DNA of 64,000 bases from Planctomycetota bacterium (GTDB lineage: Bacteria; Planctomycetota; Planctomycetia; Pirellulales; Lacipirellulaceae), in assembly GCA_013152205.1 (NCBI GenBank), contig JAADGV010000098.1:25044-89043 (forward strand), written 5' to 3'. Below the pieces are notes generated by a model. The model had not been told where the DNA came from. It did not search any database and saw only the letters and a list, made by a program, of their open reading frames with translations. A program made the translations under genes and the position numbers. Of this stretch, positions 25,417 to 35,096 are shown one piece after another; within the stretch, counting starts at the first letter, position 1, and each line of letters opens with the position of its first letter.

Positions 25417-27080
25417 GGGGTTGTTGCTTGGGCAGTGGGTGAGGTTGCATAAATGGTGAACGCTTCGTTGGCAAAAACCACAGGAAGCGAAAGCGGCGGG
25501 TATTCGTTGGTCAAAACGTAGTCGATCGCGTACTTTTCGGCCAGTTGCTGAATCCGCTCGGTGCCTTGGCTGGCGAGCGAACGGTAGAGTTGCTGCTCGC
25601 CAAATTCGTCGGTGTACCAAAAAACGTCGAAGTAGCGATCACGCCAGCCAAGCAGCGAGTTGGCGTCTTGGGGGATGTCTTTGCGAGTGACGAGATCTTT
25701 GCGATGAGCGTACCATTTGAACGAACTGCTGCTACGAGGTACGAGGAACATTGCGTCGGGATCGGTTTTCTCGTAGGCCCATTCACAGGCTTCTTTCCAA
25801 GCCAGAGGGTTGCGAAGGCGTCGATCAGTTGGTGGCACGGGCCGATCCCAGCGTGCCATGCTGATGTCGACCAAGTACCACCCGGGGTAAGCAGCTGCGA
25901 GCAGTAACGCGAAAATTGCCCACTTCGAATGCGATTGAATCAGCCGATGCACAAACCAAGCAATGGCAAAGCAAACGGCCAAGGGGATGGCCACATCGGC
26001 GAGCCGAAACCAGTAGTATTTCAACAGGCTAGCCGCGAGAGCCGGTTGGTTCCAGGTGGCAAGCTCCCAGCTAACGCCAAGCAGGCAGAGAATAAGACTT
26101 GCCTCGCCAAAGCGAAATAGGCGTGTCAAGCCACTATCACGAATATCGAGTTCGCTCGTTCCTGCTGCTTGCGAAGTCGCTGGAGATACTGCTCGACGCC
26201 GCACAATTCGGAAGGCAGCCCACAAAGCAAAAAAACTAAGCACGAGTTTGCCAAAACGAATTACTTTTCTTAGCAATTCGTCTGAGGGCAACGCAAGCGG
26301 AGCGAGGTGATGGGGAAGCCGATCGAAGACGTAGATTTGGTTTGCCTCTGAGCAGACTTCGGCGGGCACATTGGCCGTGAGTTGCAGGCCGGGAACGACG
26401 CCTGGCAGTGCGAAAACAGCTCCTAGCACTAGGCTAGGAAGCATCGTCAACAGGCGAGGACGATCGGCGCGAGGCTCGCGCAGCCAAATGTAAAGGGCCG
26501 AGATGGTCGACCAGCCGCCCACCAACACATGGAATGCAGACGCCAATCCCAGCAATGGCCAGGCGAGTCGCCAGCGGCCTGCGCATATCGCTGCCAGTCC
26601 CCAAAATACTAACGCATAAGCAAAACATTTCCCCTCGACACCGCCGACGACCCATTCGCCCGCGAAGTTGTTTTCAGCGAGCATGGTTACAAACAACGCA
26701 GCGGCCAAGACCGAGACAAAAGGGGCACCGACAACGCGGCTGCTGAGACGTTGCCAAGAGATTGCCAACAACAACCAAGCCACGAGTCGACCAATCCAAG
26801 CCACCGTAGTCAGCGAAAACAGCTTTGTTAACCAACCAAGGGTCCAATAGAGCATCAGATGGGCGTCAGCGGACTCAAGAAAAAAATCGCCAGCAAGCCA
26901 ACTGGGGTTCCAATAGTGTTTTGCTTTGGTGAGATAATGCGCTTCGTTGACGTGAGGAGCAGGGTCACCGGCAAGAATGAAAAAAACCGCAAAGATCAGT
27001 GCAACCTCCAGCCAACGCCTTCGCCCCATACCTGGGCTGAGACGGCTAACGTCAATTTCACTTTCCGAAGCGGTTTGCAT
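25413..27080 (-). CDS. Polytopic inner-membrane protein (GT-C-like plan)
   Basis: 555 residues with about ten membrane helices between residues 20 and 400, then a soluble C-terminal part (about 440-555) rich in Trp/Tyr/Arg. The first loop holds NEAHYLTKAKHYWNPSW, which resembles the acidic first loop of GT-C glycosyltransferases and of planctomycete DUF6798-type proteins. I cannot name a substrate. Its gene overlaps the phosphatase gene downstream, so the pair may process the same sugar or phospho-lipid intermediate. Confidence 0.6.
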   Translation of the reverse strand: MQTASESEIDVSRLSPGMGRRRWLEVALIFAVFFILAGDPAPHVNEAHYLTKAKHYWNPSWLAGDFFLESADAHLMLYWTLGWLTKLFSLTTVAWIGRLVAWLLLAISWQRLSSRVVGAPFVSVLAAALFVTMLAENNFAGEWVVGGVEGKCFAYALVFWGLAAICAGRWRLAWPLLGLASAFHVLVGGWSTISALYIWLREPRADRPRLLTMLPSLVLGAVFALPGVVPGLQLTANVPAEVCSEANQIYVFDRLPHHLAPLALPSDELLRKVIRFGKLVLSFFALWAAFRIVRRRAVSPATSQAAGTSELDIRDSGLTRLFRFGEASLILCLLGVSWELATWNQPALAASLLKYYWFRLADVAIPLAVCFAIAWFVHRLIQSHSKWAIFALLLAAAYPGWYLVDISMARWDRPVPPTDRRLRNPLAWKEACEWAYEKTDPDAMFLVPRSSSSFKWYAHRKDLVTRKDIPQDANSLLGWRDRYFDVFWYTDEFGEQQLYRSLASQGTERIQQLAEKYAIDYVLTNEYPPLSLPVVFANEAFTIYATSPTAQATTP

Positions 27081-27223
27081 CCAAACAGCCTAAGCGGCGC
27101 AAGGTACTTGTGCTAGAGCAGTGCGAAATGGCGAGAACGAGGCCCCTAGCAGGTCGCGAGATTTCGCAGCAAGCCTCGGTTTTCGCTGGACTTTGCATTG
27201 CCGAAAGGGGTAGACTAGAGGAA

Positions 27224-27475
27224 ATGAAATACCAAGTTTGTTTTAAGCCCCGTTCCATGAAAGACTTGAAGAAGATTCCTTTCAAGTTTCGACGGCAAAT
27301 CGTTAAAAAGATCGAAGGAGTGGGAGACAACTTGGCTGGCGACGTCAAGCAACTTACCAACTTTACTCCGGAATATCGCCTGCGAGTTGGCGACTATCGT
27401 GTTTTGTTCGAGATAGCGGACGGCACAATTGTTGTGTACCGTGTGCGGCATCGGCGAGAGGCCTATCGCAAATAA
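27224..27475 (+). CDS. RelE/ParE-family toxin
   Basis: 83 residues from the ATG after GAGGAA at 27224. The pattern is that of the RelE/ParE fold: YQVCFKPRSMKDLKKIP at the start, then YRLRVGDYRVLFEIADGTIVVYRVRHRREAYRK, with the typical RVGDYRV and a basic C-terminus (RHR). It would cleave ribosome-bound mRNA or block gyrase, depending on subtype. The antitoxin gene follows 10 bp later, the reverse of the usual antitoxin-first order. Confidence 0.85.
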   Translation: MKYQVCFKPRSMKDLKKIPFKFRRQIVKKIEGVGDNLAGDVKQLTNFTPEYRLRVGDYRVLFEIADGTIVVYRVRHRREAYRK

Positions 27476-27485
27476 GAGGGAAACC

Positions 27486-27686
27486 ATGTTTGAAATTCAG
27501 CACCAAATCCTTGAAAAGAACGGCAAGAAAGAATTTGTTGTGCTTCCGTATGAAGAGTTTCTCCGGGTCAGGGACGAGCTTGAGGAATTTGAAGACCTAC
27601 GACAACTTCGTGAGGCCAAAGAGTTGGAGAAGGATGCGCCCTCTTGCACAATCGAAGATGCCAGAAAGCAGCTCGGTTTAGAGTAG
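27486..27686 (+). CDS. Antitoxin of the RelE/ParE pair
   Basis: 66 residues, acidic and helical, with KKEFVVLPYEEFLRVRDELEEFEDL, the pattern of Phd/YefM-like antitoxins (VVLPYEEYLRL). AGAGGGAAACC precedes the start. The C-terminal half (ELEKDAPSCTIEDARKQLGL) would wrap the toxin. The N-terminal DNA-binding half is short, so self-regulation may be weak or shared with the toxin complex. Confidence 0.8.
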   Translation: MFEIQHQILEKNGKKEFVVLPYEEFLRVRDELEEFEDLRQLREAKELEKDAPSCTIEDARKQLGLE

Positions 27687-27906
27687 CACTATAGAATAGT
27701 TTCCGAGGGGCGCTCTCGCTGCACTTCCTTTTTGGCCAATGGATACTTATATGAGTCCCAGTGATCAGCGCACTGTTTTTTGGGTTTTGCTGATTTTTTT
27801 ATCTTTTTCACCTTCGCGCACAATTTTGTTTATAATTTGGTGTTCTTGACGAACTATTTTTCCCAGGACGGCTGACAATGGCTGAACGGCATCAGAGCCT
27901 TCTCGC

Positions 27907-29415
27907 TCACGCCCCCAGCTTTGGGAACTCCTCCCGCAACGCCTCGTACAATCCTTGAAAAACGGGGAAGTTACGGTCGTAAACCTTTCGGGCTTTCGCG
28001 CTGGGCTTCGCTAGCTCTGCTGTTTTCACGGTTGCCTTACAGGCTTCTTCGATATTCTTAAAATTCCCAGCACCGACGGCGGCCAGTAGGGCGACGCCGT
28101 AGGCGGCTCCTTCGTCGGCGACCATGGACGTGACCGGTTTGCCAAAGACGTCAGCTTGCATTTGTCGCCAGAAGGGGCTTTTTGCGCCGCCCCCCGACGC
28201 GCGGATTTGTCGTACCGGTACGCCCAGGTCTTGCATGATGCTAAGGCAATCGCGAAGCGAGTACGTAACCCCTTCAAGGATCGAGCGGACCATGTGACCA
28301 CGAGCATGTTTGAGAGTCAGGCCGATGAAGGCACCGCGAGCGTGTGGGTCGAGATGCGGAGTGCGCTCGCCAGAAAGGTACGGAAGAAATTGAAGGCCTT
28401 CGGCGCCAGGTGGCGTCTTAGCAGCTTCAGCGGTTAGCTTGCTAAACGAAACGGTTTTGCCTTTGGCATCGGTGCAGAGGGCGTCTTGGAACCAGCCAAG
28501 CGAACCGGCGGCGGTCAACGTGACGCCCATCATGTGCCATTTACCACGCACGGCATGACAGAAAGTATGCAGCCGCCCCTGGGGATCGAACTGCGGCTGG
28601 TCGCTGTGGGCAAAGACAACTCCCGAGGTGCCGAGCGAGGTGGATATCAGACCACGCCGGACAATCCCGTTGCCGATCGCCCCCGCAGCACAATCGCCAG
28701 CGCCACCCACGACAACGCAATCGGTCGAGAGTCCAAGTTTTTTTGCAACGTCCCGGGTAAGCGTGCCGGTAACTTCTTCCGATTCGTAGCATTGGGCCAA
28801 CAGGTCGGCGTCGAGTTCCAACTTGCTGAGCAGGCTTTTCGACCACTTCCGTTTCACCACATCCAACAGCAACATGCCGCTGGCATCGCTCACCTCGGTG
28901 GCGAATTCTCCCGTAAGCCGCCGTCGGATTTCGTCTTTCGGAAGCAGTACTTTGACTGTCCGCTCGAAGTTTCGCGGTTCGTTGTTCCGCAGCCAAAGAA
29001 TTTTGGGGGCTGTAAACCCAGTGAGCGCCGGATTGGCGACCATCTTGATAAGTCGCTTGCGTCCACCAGCGCGGCTTTCGATTTCTTCGCATTCGGCCCC
29101 AGTACGCTGATCGTTCCAAAGGATAGCCGGTCGGACAACTTTGTTTTGGCGGTCGAGAAATACCGATCCGTGCATTTGCCCCGAGAGTCCGATCGCCGCG
29201 ACATCCGCCGGCTTGAGCTTGGCTTGTTTAACAACTGCCCGAACAACTTTGACCGTCGCTTTCCACCAATCGTCAGGATCTTGCTCGCTCCAGAGCGGCT
29301 TGGGGTGGTGGCAAGGATATCCGGCCGAGGCTTCGGCCAAAATTTTGCCTTTCGCATTGATGGCCAGGGCCTTAGTGCCAGAGGTACCAACATCGATTCC
29401 TATGCAAATACTCAT
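27907..29415 (-). CDS. xylB: Xylulokinase
   Basis: 502 residues from the ATG at 29415. It is a FGGY kinase: GIDVGTSGTKALAI (phosphate loop, residue 6 on), SGQMHGSVFLD and PAILWNDQRT in the N-domain, then VVVGGAGDCAAGAIG and SLGTSGVVFA, and ASGGGAKSPFWRQMQADVFG in the C-domain. The MHG and WND motifs favour xylulokinase within the family. It phosphorylates D-xylulose in the cytosol. No xylose isomerase or transporter lies beside it. The gene runs divergently from a solute-binding lipoprotein gene. Confidence 0.9.
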   Translation of the reverse strand: MSICIGIDVGTSGTKALAINAKGKILAEASAGYPCHHPKPLWSEQDPDDWWKATVKVVRAVVKQAKLKPADVAAIGLSGQMHGSVFLDRQNKVVRPAILWNDQRTGAECEEIESRAGGRKRLIKMVANPALTGFTAPKILWLRNNEPRNFERTVKVLLPKDEIRRRLTGEFATEVSDASGMLLLDVVKRKWSKSLLSKLELDADLLAQCYESEEVTGTLTRDVAKKLGLSTDCVVVGGAGDCAAGAIGNGIVRRGLISTSLGTSGVVFAHSDQPQFDPQGRLHTFCHAVRGKWHMMGVTLTAAGSLGWFQDALCTDAKGKTVSFSKLTAEAAKTPPGAEGLQFLPYLSGERTPHLDPHARGAFIGLTLKHARGHMVRSILEGVTYSLRDCLSIMQDLGVPVRQIRASGGGAKSPFWRQMQADVFGKPVTSMVADEGAAYGVALLAAVGAGNFKNIEEACKATVKTAELAKPSAKARKVYDRNFPVFQGLYEALREEFPKLGA

Positions 29416-29651
29416 TATCTTGGGAATTCTCAGGAAGGTTGATTTCAATGAATGAACGTAGCCAGTGCTTGGTTGGGTGCCACTGCTGGCTTGTCCAGCA
29501 GTGTGAAGCGGGTGGCAGATATTCTTGTCGGAGATGCCCCCACAGGCAAAGCCCCAAAAAAGTGGTCACTGCCATCAATGGCGATAACAAGTATAATCCC
29601 TTGTTTCCGGCAAACTGCAACTCAAAATTTTTACGACATTCGGGTCTTACT

Positions 29652-30980
29652 ATGCTTCGTACCTTGTGGCTTTGCTTGGTTTGTGCTGCTGTGGCGACGA
29701 TAGGTTGCAATCAGAAGCCTGCGGCGACGGTTGAATCCCTCGCGAAGACTCCGACAACGCGTGCAGCCGTCAAGCTCAACATCGTCGTGATCGACGACGA
29801 AAAGTTGGCCGCTGGCATCAACTTGTTGCGTGGCGAATGGTCGGAGCGAAGCGGCGGCCAGATGGTGCTCAGCGAAATGAGCAGCAAAGAATTGCTCGCG
29901 GCCGAATCGGTTTCTGCGGATCTGGTGATCTATCATTCTCGTTATGTCGGGACATTGGTCGATCGACAGTGGCTTCGACCAATTCGCAATTCGTTGCTAA
30001 AGAACCCCCAGTTTGACTTTGGCGATCTACTCCCATTGGTGCGGAATCGCACGATGCGTTTTGGGGGAGAGATTTACGCGTTATCGCTGGGCGAGCCGCC
30101 GTTGATGTTGTCGTGCCCCTCGGATGCGCTACCGGCGAAAGAGGTACGCCAGTGGCAAGATTTGCCGTTTGGCTTGCCATCTCGTACGCCGGAACTTCAG
30201 CAGCGATGGGCAGTCGAGTTACTTGTCCGAGCGGTTTCGTATCTCCCGCCAAATAGTGACATCGCGGTGTTGTTCGATCCCCGATCAATGAAACCTCGAA
30301 TCGAGAGCCCGCCTTTTGTGAAAGCCCTCGACGAACTACTCGCGGTTTACCGCAGCGATAAGTCTGAGGAAGACGAAAACCAGTTTGGCATCGCGTGGCC
30401 CACTTCGCATTCTTACGAGAAGGCAGGGGAGGGGGCTGCCATCGACTTTCTTCCGTTGCCAAAGGCGAGCAAGGTGTATCGTGCAAGTCGAGAGACTTGG
30501 GAAGCGAACGACGCCGAGGAGCCAGCGACAATGCTTGGTTTCGCAGGGCGGTCGGTCAGTGTGCTGCGATCTTCGCGCAACTCGGCCTCAGCATTCAAAT
30601 TGCTCCTATGGCTGGCGAGTGGCGATGCGTCAATTCAGCTTAGCCAGCGTAGTGAGGGAACCATTTGGTTTCGCACCTCGCAGGTCGCAAAAGCCCGAAA
30701 GTGGTTGGCTGGCCAAAATGTGGGCGAGGGGGCCACAGCAGCGGTTACCAAGTTGCTCTCGGCAGACAATTGCTTCCTGTTGCCAAGGATTCCGGGGATC
30801 GACGACTATTTATTGACGCTCGACCACGAGATCGAGCAAGCCGTATCGTCCGAGAGTTCGGCAGAAGAGGTGCTAGCAAGCGTTGCGGCGAAATGGGAGT
30901 CAATTACAGAGCAATTCGACAGGAAGAGACAGCGAAAAGCCTACCGGCAGCATCTAGGGTTTGCCGATTTCGACGAATAA
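29652..30980 (+). CDS. Solute-binding-type lipoprotein
   Basis: 442 residues; the start at 29652 opens a lipoprotein signal (MLRTLWLCLVCAAVATIGC, lipobox ATIGC). The mature chain begins with VKLNIVVIDDEKLAAGINLLRGEWSER, and FALSL-type loops and an FAGRSVSVLRSS segment follow, which is the layout of family 1 extracellular solute-binding proteins. There are no permease or ATPase genes beside it, so an uptake role is not proved. Its opposite neighbour is xylulokinase, so a sugar ligand is possible. Confidence 0.65.
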   Translation: MLRTLWLCLVCAAVATIGCNQKPAATVESLAKTPTTRAAVKLNIVVIDDEKLAAGINLLRGEWSERSGGQMVLSEMSSKELLAAESVSADLVIYHSRYVGTLVDRQWLRPIRNSLLKNPQFDFGDLLPLVRNRTMRFGGEIYALSLGEPPLMLSCPSDALPAKEVRQWQDLPFGLPSRTPELQQRWAVELLVRAVSYLPPNSDIAVLFDPRSMKPRIESPPFVKALDELLAVYRSDKSEEDENQFGIAWPTSHSYEKAGEGAAIDFLPLPKASKVYRASRETWEANDAEEPATMLGFAGRSVSVLRSSRNSASAFKLLLWLASGDASIQLSQRSEGTIWFRTSQVAKARKWLAGQNVGEGATAAVTKLLSADNCFLLPRIPGIDDYLLTLDHEIEQAVSSESSAEEVLASVAAKWESITEQFDRKRQRKAYRQHLGFADFDE

Positions 30981-31048
30981 GCAGGTTCAGAGAGCCACAG
31001 GGGAACGGCAAAGTCACAAATTCACAAAAAAACCCCGCAACAATTTGA

Positions 31049-31123
31049 ACCACAGAGGTCACAGAGGGCACAGAGAAAATCTATTTTTTAAGGCACTCTG
31101 TGCTACTCCGTGTCCTCCGTGGT
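31049..31123. repeat. CACAGAGG-type inverted repeat
   Basis: ACCACAGAGGTCACAGAGGG...CACAGAGA on the left pairs with CTCTGTGCTACTCCGTGTCCTCCGTGGT on the right. A related inverted pair lies at 58811-58903. Such intergenic elements occur across many bacterial phyla; their mode of spread is not clear. Confidence 0.8.
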
Positions 31124-31299
31124 GATTTTTTTTTCGTAAACTTTGGTCGATCGTACCGACTTTGCAGTTGTCCTGGCCGACACCAGCGGCGGGTTGTCAA
31201 ATACCAGGGGTTTGGGTAGCCTCAGGGGTTCGTATCAAACCTCCTAACCGCCCGGAAACCCGGGTTTTATTAGCCAAACCCCCAGTTGTTTCCATTGCC

Positions 31300-32544
31300 A
31301 TGATCCGTAGCGCTCAGGATGACCAGCGAATCGTGATTACCGGCGTCGGGCTAACGGCCCCCAACGGGGACAATCTGGCCGACTATCGGGCTGCCCTCTT
31401 GGCCGGCAAAAGCGGCGTCGAGCCTTACCACATTCGATATGTCGGCGACACACTGGCAGGCGTCTGCCATTTCGACGAGTTGAAGTACCAAAAACGCAAA
31501 GAACTCCGCCGCGGGACAAGGGCCGGAAGTGTCGGCGTGTATTGTGCCAACGAAGCGATCAGCGACTCCGGCATCGACTGGTCGGAAGTCGATCCGACGC
31601 GGGTTGGTATCTACGTCGGCGTGACCGAGCATGGCAACGTAGAGACCGAGAACGAAATCAACGAGATCAAGGCTTTTGATTACGATACCAAGGTCTGGTC
31701 GCATCACCATAACCCGCGAACGGTGGCCAACAATCCGGCCGGCGAAATCACGTTGAACATGGGAGTCACAGGGCCGCACTACACGATCGGCGCTGCTTGT
31801 GCCGCCGGCAATGCAGGCATGATCCAAGGCGCCCAAATGCTGCTGCTTGGCGAGTGTGATTTAGCGATTGCAGGTGGGGTGTCAGAGAGCATCCACACCT
31901 TTGGCATCTTTGCCGGCTTTGCCAGCCAGGGAGCCTTGGCCGAGCATGACGACCCAACGTCGGCGAGTCGCCCATTCGACCGCGACCGAAATGGAATCGT
32001 CGTTTCCGAGGGCGGGTGCCTATTCACTTTAGAGCGATTCAGCGATGCGTCGCAACGTGGGGCCAAGATTTACGGCGAATTGGTTGGCTATGCGATGAAC
32101 AGCGACGCCAGCGATTTCGTCTTACCGAATCCTAAGCAACAGGCCCGGTGCATGAACATGGCGATTGAGCGCGCCGGGTTGAATACCGACGATATCGACT
32201 TAGTTAGTTCGCACGCGACCGCAACTTCCAGCGGCGACATTCAAGAGTGTGATGCGTTGCGCCGGGTATTTGGCGATTCGCGTTCGACGCTGGTGAACAA
32301 CACCAAAAGTTATATCGGCCATGCCATGGGCGCGGCCGGTTCTTTGGAACTTGCCGGCAATTTGCCGTCGTTCGAGGATGGGGTTTGCCATCCGACGATT
32401 AACGTGGACAATCTCGATCCCGAGTGCGAATTACCGGGATTAGTGCTCAACGAGCCACGAGAGAATTCGCCCGTCGAGGTGATCCTGAACAATTCGTTTG
32501 GCATGCTGGGCATCAATTCAGCGGTCATTATTAAAAAAGTCTAA
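31300..32544 (+). CDS. FabF-type beta-ketoacyl-ACP synthase
   Basis: 414 residues from the ATG at 31300. All three catalytic residues are kept: Cys in TIGAACAAGNAG (about residue 169), His in SSHATATSSGD (about 307) and His in KSYIGHAMGAAG (about 345), with the preceding Lys. It therefore should be an active decarboxylating condensing enzyme and not a chain-length-factor-type partner. It heads a row with its own ACP, two FAD enzymes, a FabZ-like dehydratase and a FabI-like reductase, so it probably serves a specialised chain instead of bulk fatty acids. No ketoreductase or acyltransferase is in the row. Confidence 0.9.
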   Translation: MIRSAQDDQRIVITGVGLTAPNGDNLADYRAALLAGKSGVEPYHIRYVGDTLAGVCHFDELKYQKRKELRRGTRAGSVGVYCANEAISDSGIDWSEVDPTRVGIYVGVTEHGNVETENEINEIKAFDYDTKVWSHHHNPRTVANNPAGEITLNMGVTGPHYTIGAACAAGNAGMIQGAQMLLLGECDLAIAGGVSESIHTFGIFAGFASQGALAEHDDPTSASRPFDRDRNGIVVSEGGCLFTLERFSDASQRGAKIYGELVGYAMNSDASDFVLPNPKQQARCMNMAIERAGLNTDDIDLVSSHATATSSGDIQECDALRRVFGDSRSTLVNNTKSYIGHAMGAAGSLELAGNLPSFEDGVCHPTINVDNLDPECELPGLVLNEPRENSPVEVILNNSFGMLGINSAVIIKKV

Positions 32545-32602
32545 CTAAGCCGCGGCGAACCTAGCCAACGGCTCAGATGTTAACACGAGGAGTAACAGCA
32601 GC

Positions 32603-32863
32603 ATGACGGCAGATGATATCAGAGTAGAAATCCTAGATATTCTAGAGGTGATTGCCCCGGACGAGGATTTGTCGAACATCGACGACGCCGTAAATTTCCG
32701 CGACCAGCTCGAGCTAGACAGCATGGATTTCCTCGACATCGTGATGGAACTACGTAAGCGTCATCGGATACAAATCCCTGAAGACGATTACGTGCAGTTG
32801 GCCAGCATGAACTCGACAGTCACGTTCCTCGAACCGCTGATGAAAGACATAGTCAAGGCATGA
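32603..32863 (+). CDS. Dedicated acyl carrier protein
   Basis: 86 residues, acidic. The phosphopantetheine site is the Ser in LELDSMDFLDIVMEL (about residue 39). The helix pattern (DDIRVEILDILEVI, then EDDYVQLASMNSTVTFLEPL) is that of ACPs associated with specialised synthases instead of the house-keeping AcpP (LGADSLDTVEL). AGGAG lies before the ATG. It sits 58 bp after the ketosynthase and is its likely partner. Its stop lies at the edge of a tandem/inverted repeat. Confidence 0.88.
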   Translation: MTADDIRVEILDILEVIAPDEDLSNIDDAVNFRDQLELDSMDFLDIVMELRKRHRIQIPEDDYVQLASMNSTVTFLEPLMKDIVKA

Positions 32864-32868
32864 ATGAC

Positions 32869-32914
32869 GAATGACGAATGACGAAACCAGCAGCGAATTC
32901 GTCATTCGTCATTC
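32869..32914. repeat. GACGAAT tandem with 17-bp perfect inverted arms
   Basis: GAATGACGAATGACGAA (32869-32885) pairs with TTCGTCATTCGTCATTC (32898-32914); the unit ATGACGA repeats three times on the left. The hairpin lies between the ACP stop and the FAD-enzyme start and may tune the amount of downstream message. Confidence 0.75.
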
Positions 32915-32932
32915 GGATTTCGTCATTTTCCC

Positions 32933-34309
32933 ATGTACGACACCATCATTATCGGCGCAGGCATGTCGGGGCTGGCGGCCGGTATTCGCCTGGCCTACTT
33001 CGACCAGCGGGTATGCATTCTTGAGCGCCACTATACCATCGGTGGCCTCAACTCCTTCTACCGCATGCGCGGACGCGACTACGATGTCGGACTGCACGCG
33101 CTCACCAACATCACGCCCAAAGGCACCAAAAAAGGCCCCCTGGCGAGGTTGCTTAAGCAACTGCGCCTCTCCCGCGACGACCTAAATATCTCCGCCCAAC
33201 TAGGCTCCGACATCGTCTTCCCCGGCGTGCGATTACGATTTGATAACGATCTAGATCTATTGCGAGCAGAAATCGCCCGAGAGTTCCCCGCTCAGCAAGA
33301 GAATTTCGAAAAGCTGATCGCGTCGGTTGTCGAGTACGACGATCTCGACGAAACGCATCAAGCAATCTCCGCACGCCAACGCCTCGCCGAGATGATCCCC
33401 GAGCCGATGTTGGTCGAGATGCTTTTTTGCCCATTGATGTTTTATGGGTCGGCTCGCGAACACGACATGGACTGGGGGCAGTTCTCGATCATGTTCCGCA
33501 GCATCTTTATGGAAGGCCTCGGAAGACCTTATGCTGGTGTGCGGCTAATCCTGAAGCAATTGGTACGCAAGTTCCGCGGCTTGGGCGGCGAACTAAAACT
33601 ACGCTCGGGGGTCGATCGTTTGGCCGTCGAAGACGGTCGGGTCGTGGGCGTCGTGCTAGAAAACGGCGAGGTTCTTGAAGGACGTCGCGTACTCTCGTCG
33701 GCAGGTTGGCCAGAGACCATGCGGATGTGCGACGACGGCGACCCGGTGACCACCCGTAGTGCTGGTCGGCTAAGCTTTTGCGAGACAATCGCTACCTTGG
33801 ATGTCCAGCCAAAGGATTTGGGGCACGATCGGGCGATCACATTTTTCAATGATTCCGAAGAATTTACCTGGGAAAAATCGGCCGATCCTTGCGACGTGCG
33901 AAGCGGAGTGATTTGCAGCCCGAACAACTTTGCCTACGACGAACCGTTGGCCGAAGGCACCATGCGAATTACTTCGCTAGCCAACTTTGATTACTGGCAA
34001 GGGTTGGACGAGCAGCAGTACCAGTTAGAAAAACTGCGTTGGTACGATCGCATTACCGAATCAGCCGTACGATTTGTGCCCGACTATCGAAGTCGAGTGC
34101 TAGACACAGACATGTTCACACCCACCACAGTCGTACGCTTCACCGGACACGATAACGGCGCCATCTACGGCACGCCCGAAAAACAATTCGATGGCCGAAC
34201 GCACCTAGAAAACCTTTTCGTCTGCGGCACCGACCAAGGCTTCGTAGGAATCATCGGCAGCATAGTAAGCGGCATCAGCATGGCCAACCAACACTGTTTG
34301 CGTGATTGA
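32933..34309 (+). CDS. Phytoene desaturase-like FAD oxidoreductase 1
   Basis: 458 residues. The FAD dinucleotide-binding motif is at the very start (IIIGAGMSGLAAGIRLAYF, about residues 4-22), followed by the second family motif GGLNSFYRMRGRDYDVGLHAL. The C-terminal FVCGTDQGFVGIIGSIVSGI is the FAD-closing motif of CrtI/amine-oxidase-like enzymes. Members desaturate, isomerise or saturate conjugated chains. Here the substrate is likely an acyl chain on the nearby ACP and not a carotenoid, since no other carotenoid genes are present; that is inference. Confidence 0.82.
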   Translation: MYDTIIIGAGMSGLAAGIRLAYFDQRVCILERHYTIGGLNSFYRMRGRDYDVGLHALTNITPKGTKKGPLARLLKQLRLSRDDLNISAQLGSDIVFPGVRLRFDNDLDLLRAEIAREFPAQQENFEKLIASVVEYDDLDETHQAISARQRLAEMIPEPMLVEMLFCPLMFYGSAREHDMDWGQFSIMFRSIFMEGLGRPYAGVRLILKQLVRKFRGLGGELKLRSGVDRLAVEDGRVVGVVLENGEVLEGRRVLSSAGWPETMRMCDDGDPVTTRSAGRLSFCETIATLDVQPKDLGHDRAITFFNDSEEFTWEKSADPCDVRSGVICSPNNFAYDEPLAEGTMRITSLANFDYWQGLDEQQYQLEKLRWYDRITESAVRFVPDYRSRVLDTDMFTPTTVVRFTGHDNGAIYGTPEKQFDGRTHLENLFVCGTDQGFVGIIGSIVSGISMANQHCLRD

Positions 34310-34332
34310 AAAAGATTTACCTCTCATCTTTT

Positions 34333-34415
34333 GCCCTGAAAGGGCAATATACGAAAGCCCAGGGCGCAAGCCCTGGGTTGAAATAAGGCAACGCCAACAA
34401 AGCCCTGAAAGGGCG
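34333..34415 (+). repeat. REP-like repeat, left copy (83 bp)
   Basis: Starts and ends with GCCCTGAAAGGGC and contains the hairpin CCCAGGGC-GCAA-GCCCTGGG. The copy at 35097-35179 differs at one base of 83. The two flank the transposase gene. Confidence 0.9.
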
Positions 34416-34435
34416 GAATAGGAGAGACCACCGAC

Positions 34436-34888
34436 ATGTCTCAATCACTCTCCAACGTTCTATTGCATATTGTTTTCAGCACGAAAAACCGCCAACAGTG
34501 GATCGATACCAAGCTAGAACAGGAACTATTCCCCTACATCGCAAAAATCTGTAACGAACTAGATTGCCCCATTCACAAGGTCGGTGGTACGGACGATCAC
34601 ATCCACATCGCTTGCTCGTTGGCAAGAACCGTAGAGATCAGCAAGCTACTGGCAACCATCAAGGCGAATTCCTCTCGGTGGATCAAAAGCAAAGGGTCGC
34701 ATGTCGAGAATTTTTCCTGGCAGAATGGATATGGTGTCTTCTCTGTGGGGCAATCGCAGTTGGATTCGTTAAAAAAGTACATAGCGGGTCAGCGGGAGCA
34801 TCACCGGCGTGAAACATTTCAAGATGAATTTCGCAAGTTGCTTTTCAAGTATCAAGTCGACTACGATGAGCGGTACGTTTGGGATTGA
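34436..34888 (+). CDS. REP-associated / IS200-IS605-type tyrosine transposase (RAYT)
   Basis: 150 residues, typical length. The HUH metal-binding motif is in TDDHIHIACS (His-Ile-His, about residues 58-64) and the catalytic Tyr in LKKYIAGQREHHRRETFQ (about residue 122). The ending (LLFKYQVDYDERYVWD) is also conserved. Such Y1 enzymes cut and join single-stranded DNA at hairpins. The gene is flanked by near-identical REP-like hairpin repeats, and there are no IS200-type ends or TnpB, so it is a RAYT-type domesticated element. It splits the two FAD genes of the acyl cassette. Confidence 0.88.
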   Translation: MSQSLSNVLLHIVFSTKNRQQWIDTKLEQELFPYIAKICNELDCPIHKVGGTDDHIHIACSLARTVEISKLLATIKANSSRWIKSKGSHVENFSWQNGYGVFSVGQSQLDSLKKYIAGQREHHRRETFQDEFRKLLFKYQVDYDERYVWD

Positions 34889-34911
34889 TTTCAGAGCCTT
34901 GGATGCCGCCC

Positions 34912-34990
34912 TTTCAGGGCTCGGTTTGCCAGTCGATAGAAACCCCAGGGCTTACGCCCTGGGCTGCCATATGCTGGCCTTTCAGGCCTC
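34912..34990 (-). repeat. REP-like repeat, inverted and diverged unit
   Basis: GCCCTTTCAGGGC and the hairpin CCCAGGGCTTACGCCCTGGG recur here in opposite orientation to the flanking 83-bp copies, just after the transposase stop. Head-to-tail and inverted pairs of REPs (BIME-like) are usual near RAYT genes. Confidence 0.75.
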
Positions 34991-35096
34991 CGTTGAACCA
35001 CCACCTTGCCTTCTAGGTCTTTCCGGGAATTGTCATGTGTCCTGAGCCATCATGTCCCCTCGGCTTACCATGCCCCCTCCTAAACCACCCACCTGT

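Noticed and set aside
28486..29442. 318-codon reading frame antisense to xylulokinase
   Set aside because: It is the shadow of xylB, whose kinase motifs are complete on the other strand.
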